From NCBI GenBank assembly GCA_003446015.1, contig DMBU01000074.1:1-46234 (forward strand): a stretch of 46,234 nucleotides of DNA, read 5' to 3'. Numbering within the stretch: the first letter of the stretch is position 1; the number at the start of each line of letters is the position of its first letter. Position numbers and translations under genes: made by a program. The DNA is from Bacteroidales bacterium (GTDB lineage Bacteria; Bacteroidota; Bacteroidia; Bacteroidales; UBA12077). Below, in pieces: positions 42,646-46,234 of the stretch. The notes beneath the pieces were generated by a model. That model searched no databases. It saw only the letters and a list, made by a program, of their open reading frames with translations, and was not told the origin of the DNA.

Positions 42646-43578
42646 TTATAAAATATAATTACTTCGTATTACCTTAACTTTCTCTTTCAATTCATTATAA
42701 GTTTCCGGACTCATTGATATTGTAGTCTCTGACTTAAGGGTTGTAACTTTAGTTTCTTCGTCGGTTACAGGTTCAATCTTAGAAGTTGTAACTTCAATTT
42801 TTTCAAAAATAGTTTTTAGTTCATTAACATTGGTCATCACATTTTTCACATCTTCATTATCAGAATTTTCTTCCAATAAACTAATCATTGTACCTAACGT
42901 AAGTTTCTGATCGATAATTCGATTAACCAATTCGTTATTTCTGAAATCAGCATCTGGTCCTACGAGGTTTGTGGCAATATATAAACCTTCAACCCATCCA
43001 CCTACAAGCACAATTGTTGACATAGCTTGCCGATCATTTTCTTCAAAAAATGAACTTGAATTCATGATTGTTTCAGAAATAATATCCATAATAATATCTC
43101 TGTTATTTATGTTTGCTTCAAGTCGTTCAATAATATCTTCATCAATAGCATTAAGGATACCCAGACCCTCAGCCATTTTCTTAGAAGCATTCATGTAATT
43201 GATAGTGGCCTGTGTTTGATCAAATAAACTGGCATAACTTAAATCGGTAGTATAGATACCCAGATTTAACGCCATACTTTTATTCGTTACATATCTTGAT
43301 GTATTATCAGTTGGATTAAGAAGCTCTTCATTATATTTTGCTCCTGATTGCTTAAGAATCATAGCTGTTTCCAGTGGTGAAGGCAAAGAATAGAAAATCT
43401 CTTTCACAGTTTTAACATCCTGAATTAATTGTTCATCAATTTCGAGAGAATCGATAGTTACAAGGTCTCCAGAATCACTTGCATTTTCTTTACCAGAGCC
43501 ACATCCATTTAACAGTGCTACACTTAAAGTCACTGCTAATACATATAGCGCCTTACGATGTACTAATTTCATATTCAT
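42646..43578 (-). CDS. Putative lipoprotein
   Basis: A 310-aa protein with a type II signal peptide (about 1-25) and lipobox ALLNGC, lipidated on the Cys of CGSGKENASDSGD. The body is almost entirely helical (for example AIDEDIIERLEANINNRDII and LVNRIIDQKLTLGTMISLLEE). It ends in a possible coiled coil after about residue 255. No catalytic motif is seen. Starting at the second Met (43572) would shorten it by two residues. It forms a pair with the 147-aa exported protein downstream. Function unknown. Confidence 0.75.
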   Translation of the reverse strand: MNMKLVHRKALYVLAVTLSVALLNGCGSGKENASDSGDLVTIDSLEIDEQLIQDVKTVKEIFYSLPSPLETAMILKQSGAKYNEELLNPTDNTSRYVTNKSMALNLGIYTTDLSYASLFDQTQATINYMNASKKMAEGLGILNAIDEDIIERLEANINNRDIIMDIISETIMNSSSFFEENDRQAMSTIVLVGGWVEGLYIATNLVGPDADFRNNELVNRIIDQKLTLGTMISLLEENSDNEDVKNVMTNVNELKTIFEKIEVTTSKIEPVTDEETKVTTLKSETTISMSPETYNELKEKVKVIRSNYIL

Positions 43579-43793
43579 AATTTGCTGTCTTATTAATTGT
43601 TACCAATTTAAAACAATTTGTAGTAAAAATAACACTTTTTTTTAAAAAACAAAATATACATTTCACGCTATTACTTGAAAATACAAGTTTTTGTACGTTT
43701 CATCTGTAATATTTGTTTTAAAAATCAGGGTATTTTTCAGAACTAATATAGGAAATTATAATCTGAATAACCAATATTTAAGCTTAATTGTTA

Positions 43794-43801
43794 TAATTTT
43801 G
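43794..43801 (+). promoter_or_regulatory. Putative -7 element (TAATTTTG)
   Basis: Exact TAnnTTTG match, 47 bases before the ATG of the frameshifted HEAT-like gene. The rest of 43579-43793 is AT-rich and shows nothing definite. Confidence 0.4.
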
Positions 43802-43847
43802 TGACTTGGAATAATTCAAATATGAAAGAATATTAGATAGCTAACTC

Positions 43848-44362
43848 ATGAATAATAAAGAAATTATAAAAAATCTGAAATCAGAAAAACTTCTATTATT
43901 TTAGAAACTTTAAAATTTATCGCACAAGATGGAAATAAAGACATTATAGGTGAAGTTATTGAATTATTAGATGCCACTTCAGATACAATAATACGTGATG
44001 AAATAATTAAAATTATTGAAAATCTTAGGGATCAAGAATGTGTTCCTCCAATTATCAAAGCAATAGAAAATAAGGATTATACTGATATTTTATCAATTTT
44101 AGTATCTTCAAGTTGGAAAAATAGTTTAGATTTTTCTGAATATGCTGATGTATATGCTGATGTATTTATTAAATCGGAATTTCAGCTTGCTTTTGATGCT
44201 TTTACTGTTATTGACAATTTTGAGTATATTTCTTCTCGTATGGCAGATTCTTGTTTATTAAGATTAGAAAATGCAATTGAAGATATTAAAGATGATAAGA
44301 AAGCACTTTACTTTGAATTAATAAATATCATTAAAAATAAAAAAGAAAATCCCGCTGATTAG
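43848..44362 (+). pseudogene. HEAT-repeat-like gene with a one-base frameshift
   Basis: An ATG opens a frame of only 18 codons (MNNKEIIKNLKSEK... then TAG at 43902-43904). The -1 shifted frame continues without a stop for 157 codons to TAG at 44360-44362. Restoring one A in the A5 run at 43885-43889 joins them into a 171-aa protein reading NLKSEKTSIILETLKFIAQD. The helix pairs (ELLDATSDTIIRDEIIKII, CVPPIIKAIENKDYTDILS, SILVSSSWKNSLDFSEY) look like HEAT repeats of a small family I believe is common in Bacteroidota. The good frame has no other early ATG. It could be a recent mutation, a sequencing error or a phase-variable tract; coding character is intact downstream, so decay is recent or false. 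The gene ends in a terminator. Confidence 0.8.
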
Positions 44363-44374
44363 CGGGATTTTTTT
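44347..44374 (+). terminator. Bidirectional terminator enclosing the stop codon
   Basis: Perfect stem AAATCCCGCT / AGCGGGATTT with loop GATT; the stop TAG lies in the hairpin. T run follows on the + strand, and the minus strand is also T-rich after the stem, so the convergent gene ending at 44373 can use it too. Confidence 0.85.
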
Positions 44375-45341
44375 ATTGTATACTGGAGAAGTATTTCATG
44401 AACTGCGATCTTTCATAAATTAATGGATCCGTAATTTTACTATAGCTCATTTTTCCTTTAAACTCTTCAACACTTTCATAACCATGTTTTCTCATCCAGT
44501 CTTCAAGATCTTTTATAATAGTCTCGAGATGATCAATACCATTTTTATATAAAGTTGAACAGACCTGAACAGCACTTGCCCCTGCTAATAATTGCTTAAT
44601 AACAGCTTTGCCATCGTGCACTCCCGTTGAAGCGGCAATATCCATCTTTGGAATCTCTGACGATATAATTCCCACCCATCGCAATATGTCTCGCATATCA
44701 GCAGGATTACTAAATACTTCAGATGAAACAAATTTCATGTCATCAACATCAATGTCGGGAGCATAAAACCGATTAAAAAGCACCACTCCTGGAACATGCA
44801 ATTTTTGAATAAATCCAAGAAGATTTGTAAAATGAGATCCTAATTTAAATGCAAACGGTATTTTTATCGTACTTTTTAATTTCTGAGCTAACTCAAAATA
44901 TATATTTTCATATTTATCGGCAGAAGCATTCCTGTCATTAGGTAATAAAAATACATTAATCTCAATGGCATCGGCTCCTGCTTCTTCAATACTCTTTGCA
45001 AATCCTGTCCATTCTTTTGATGTTACACAATTAATACTTGCAATTATTGGAATTTTAACTTCTTCTTTTGCTTTTTTTATCAAATTCAAATATTCCTGAA
45101 CTGTATTATTTTTAACATAGTAATTTACATAATCCCATGCTTCAGGAGAATCAGATCCATTGGCTAAATTACCAGCTTCAAATTTAATTTGTTCTTCGAA
45201 AATTGATTTTAATACAATTGCCCCAGCTCCTTTTTCTTCTAGCTTTTTAATCTTCTCAATTGAACTAGTAAGGCCTGAACTTCCTACTATCACAGGATTT
45301 TTAAGTTTCAATCCTAAATAAGTGGTTTCTAAATGACTCAT
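44373..45341 (-). CDS. Dihydroorotate dehydrogenase-like flavoprotein
   Basis: A 322-aa FMN-type TIM barrel related to class 1 dihydroorotate dehydrogenase and dihydropyrimidine dehydrogenase. The N-terminus has TTYLGLKLKNPVIVGSSGLT, then PIIASINCVTSKEW, GADAIEINVFLLP, and PFAFKLGSHFTNL in place of a VKLxP segment. AASTGVHDGKAVIKQLLAGA and ASAVQVCSTLYKNG provide the FMN-phosphate site. The usual PyrD active-site loop is not clear, so it is probably not the pyrimidine-pathway enzyme; its substrate is unknown. It follows the YggS gene after 22 bases and is likely in one operon with it. Confidence 0.8.
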   Translation of the reverse strand: MSHLETTYLGLKLKNPVIVGSSGLTSSIEKIKKLEEKGAGAIVLKSIFEEQIKFEAGNLANGSDSPEAWDYVNYYVKNNTVQEYLNLIKKAKEEVKIPIIASINCVTSKEWTGFAKSIEEAGADAIEINVFLLPNDRNASADKYENIYFELAQKLKSTIKIPFAFKLGSHFTNLLGFIQKLHVPGVVLFNRFYAPDIDVDDMKFVSSEVFSNPADMRDILRWVGIISSEIPKMDIAASTGVHDGKAVIKQLLAGASAVQVCSTLYKNGIDHLETIIKDLEDWMRKHGYESVEEFKGKMSYSKITDPLIYERSQFMKYFSSIQ

Positions 45342-45363
45342 AATTGATGTTAATTTATTTTAT

Positions 45364-46038
45364 CTACTGTATATAATTTCGTGCACCAAATAGCAAACTT
45401 CCTATCCTAACCATTGTAGCACCTTCTTCAATGGCTATTTTGTAATCGCCCGACATTCCCATAGAAATTTCTGTAAAATCACTATTTGGAAGGTAAGTAT
45501 TTTTAAGCTGATTAAAGATATAAACTAATTCCTTAAATTCAGATCGAATTAAATCCAGATCTTCTGTATACGTTGCCATTCCCATTACACCACAAATGCA
45601 TACATTTTTTAAGTTTTCAAATTCTTCTGAACTTAAAAACTCATTCGCTTCAACTAAATCCAAACCAAATTTAGTTTCTTCTTTTGCGATGTGAAACTGT
45701 AAAAGACAATTTATTTTACGTTTTTTCTTTTCACCTTCTTTATTAATAACTTGCAATAATTTAAAGCTATCAACACCATGAATTAATGAAACAAATGGAG
45801 CAATATATTTTACTTTATTGCTTTGCACATGTCCAATCATATGCCACTCAATATCTTTTGGTAGTGCGTGATATTTATCAACTAACTCCTGAACTTTATT
45901 TTCTCCGAATATTCTATGTCCTGATTGATAGGCTTCAAGTATTGTTTCAACTGATTTTGTTTTAGAAACTGCAATCAATTTTACGTTTGATGGAATTTCA
46001 TTCGTTAAAAAATACTTTATATTATCAGAAACACTCAT
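45364..46038 (-). CDS. YggS-type pyridoxal phosphate homeostasis protein
   Basis: A 224-aa PLP-binding protein of the alanine-racemase-like barrel group, which buffers free PLP and affects amino-acid and vitamin B6 pools. It has LIAVSKTKSVETILEAYQSG with the PLP Lys. It also has RIFGENKVQEL, WHMIGHVQSNKVKYIAPFV, GVMGMAT and the phosphate-binding SMGMSGDYKIAIEEGATMVR with IGSLLFGAR. The frame opens at 46077, but that overlaps a -7 element; the ATG at 46036-46038 gives the normal start (MSVSDNIKYF). Confidence 0.94.
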   Translation of the reverse strand: MSVSDNIKYFLTNEIPSNVKLIAVSKTKSVETILEAYQSGHRIFGENKVQELVDKYHALPKDIEWHMIGHVQSNKVKYIAPFVSLIHGVDSFKLLQVINKEGEKKKRKINCLLQFHIAKEETKFGLDLVEANEFLSSEEFENLKNVCICGVMGMATYTEDLDLIRSEFKELVYIFNQLKNTYLPNSDFTEISMGMSGDYKIAIEEGATMVRIGSLLFGARNYIQ

Positions 46039-46074
46039 TATGACAGCATTTAAAAAACTGATTGAAATTAATTC

Positions 46075-46082
46075 CAAATGTA
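46075..46082 (-). promoter_or_regulatory. Putative -7 element (TACATTTG) for the yggS-like operon
   Basis: The + strand reads CAAATGTA, 37 bases upstream of the chosen ATG. It is the same octamer as at gmd, cdaA and folP, and rules out the longer start. Confidence 0.5.
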
Positions 46083-46137
46083 ATAAAAAAGTTTTTGCCT
46101 AAAAAAGATAAAGGTCAGGTTTAATAAAGTAAAATAC

Positions 46138-46167
46138 AAAAAAGGGAGATTAAAAAATAATCTCCCT
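46138..46167 (-). terminator. Terminator of a leftward gene at the right edge
   Basis: Perfect 10-bp stem AGGGAGATTA / TAATCTCCCT with an A5 loop. The minus strand continues with TTTTTT, so it ends a leftward transcript entering from beyond the window. Confidence 0.85.
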
Positions 46168-46187
46168 AAGTTCTCATAAAAAATATG

Positions 46188-46234
46188 TTAGTTAAATCTC
46201 CCTCCCCTTTGGAAACTACTCTTTATACACAAAT
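46188..46234 (-). CDS. Probable C-terminal end of a leftward gene (partial)
   Basis: One minus-strand frame is open from the window edge to TAA at 46188-46190. Its end reads SSFQRGGRFN, a Gly/Arg-rich tail of a kind seen in some RNA-binding proteins. The stop is 21 bases before a strong terminator, which supports a real gene end. Only about 15 residues are visible, so identity cannot be given. Confidence 0.4.
   Translation of the reverse strand, partial: LCIKSSFQRGGRFN

Overview
The window looks like a core chromosomal segment of a low-GC Bacteroidota, probably a Bacteroidales/Marinilabiliales-type organism. The evidence is the AT-rich sequence, many TAnnTTTG -7 promoter elements in place of E. 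coli-type boxes, the near absence of Shine-Dalgarno sequences, and typical families (FtsX-type permeases of about 800 aa, a BT_3928-like DoxX protein, an SPFH cassette, a dihydroorotate-dehydrogenase-like protein, folP-cdaA linkage). I see no rRNA, tRNA, CRISPR array, insertion sequence or phage module. Assignment below phylum level is inference.

Layout. (1) 1-710: small heat-shock protein with its own promoter, a strong RBS and a terminator. (2) 750-8070: surface-glycan block of GDP-fucose synthesis (gmd, fcl), a GT-C membrane glycosyltransferase, a sulfotransferase, a flippase-like membrane protein and a methyltransferase/GT2 fusion, closed by a terminator. (3) 8157-15103: a HAMP-GAF membrane sensor, an NtrB-like histidine kinase overlapping an NtrC-like sigma-54 activator, and a divergent FtsX-type permease. 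The divergent gap holds two operator-like inverted repeats and a -24/-12 sigma-54-type promoter. (4) 15221-21480: aroQ and xerD back to back, then ppdK and pckA (the PEP/pyruvate/oxaloacetate node). (5) 21571-24814: plsY, then a leftward folP-cdaA-mscS run linking c-di-AMP synthesis to a mechanosensitive channel. (6) 24867-34796: tmk, DoxX-like, lone DppB-like permease, tpiA, prmA, a 1544-aa exported protein of unknown function and a small methyltransferase. (7) 34793-39144: YfcE-like phosphoesterase, rsmE, a 173-bp palindromic intergenic element, a leftward SPFH / ribbon-helix-helix / unknown / zinc-ribbon operon behind a double TGATATCA operator, a small acidic protein and an ECF sigma factor. 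(8) 39323-46234: uvrA, an exported protein and lipoprotein pair, a HEAT-like gene broken by a one-base frameshift, a dihydroorotate-dehydrogenase-like gene, a YggS-type PLP protein, and the apparent tail of a leftward gene at the right edge.

How the parts may work together. The glycan block can make GDP-L-fucose, transfer and flip a lipid-linked sugar, and sulfate the product; the product itself is unknown. The sigma-54 two-component pair appears to control the neighbouring permease and perhaps itself. ppdK and pckA govern entry to and exit from gluconeogenesis. No complete new system is proven here. The best candidates for undescribed biology are the glycan/sulfation block, the SPFH-RHH operon, the sigma-54-controlled permease and the 1544-aa exported protein.
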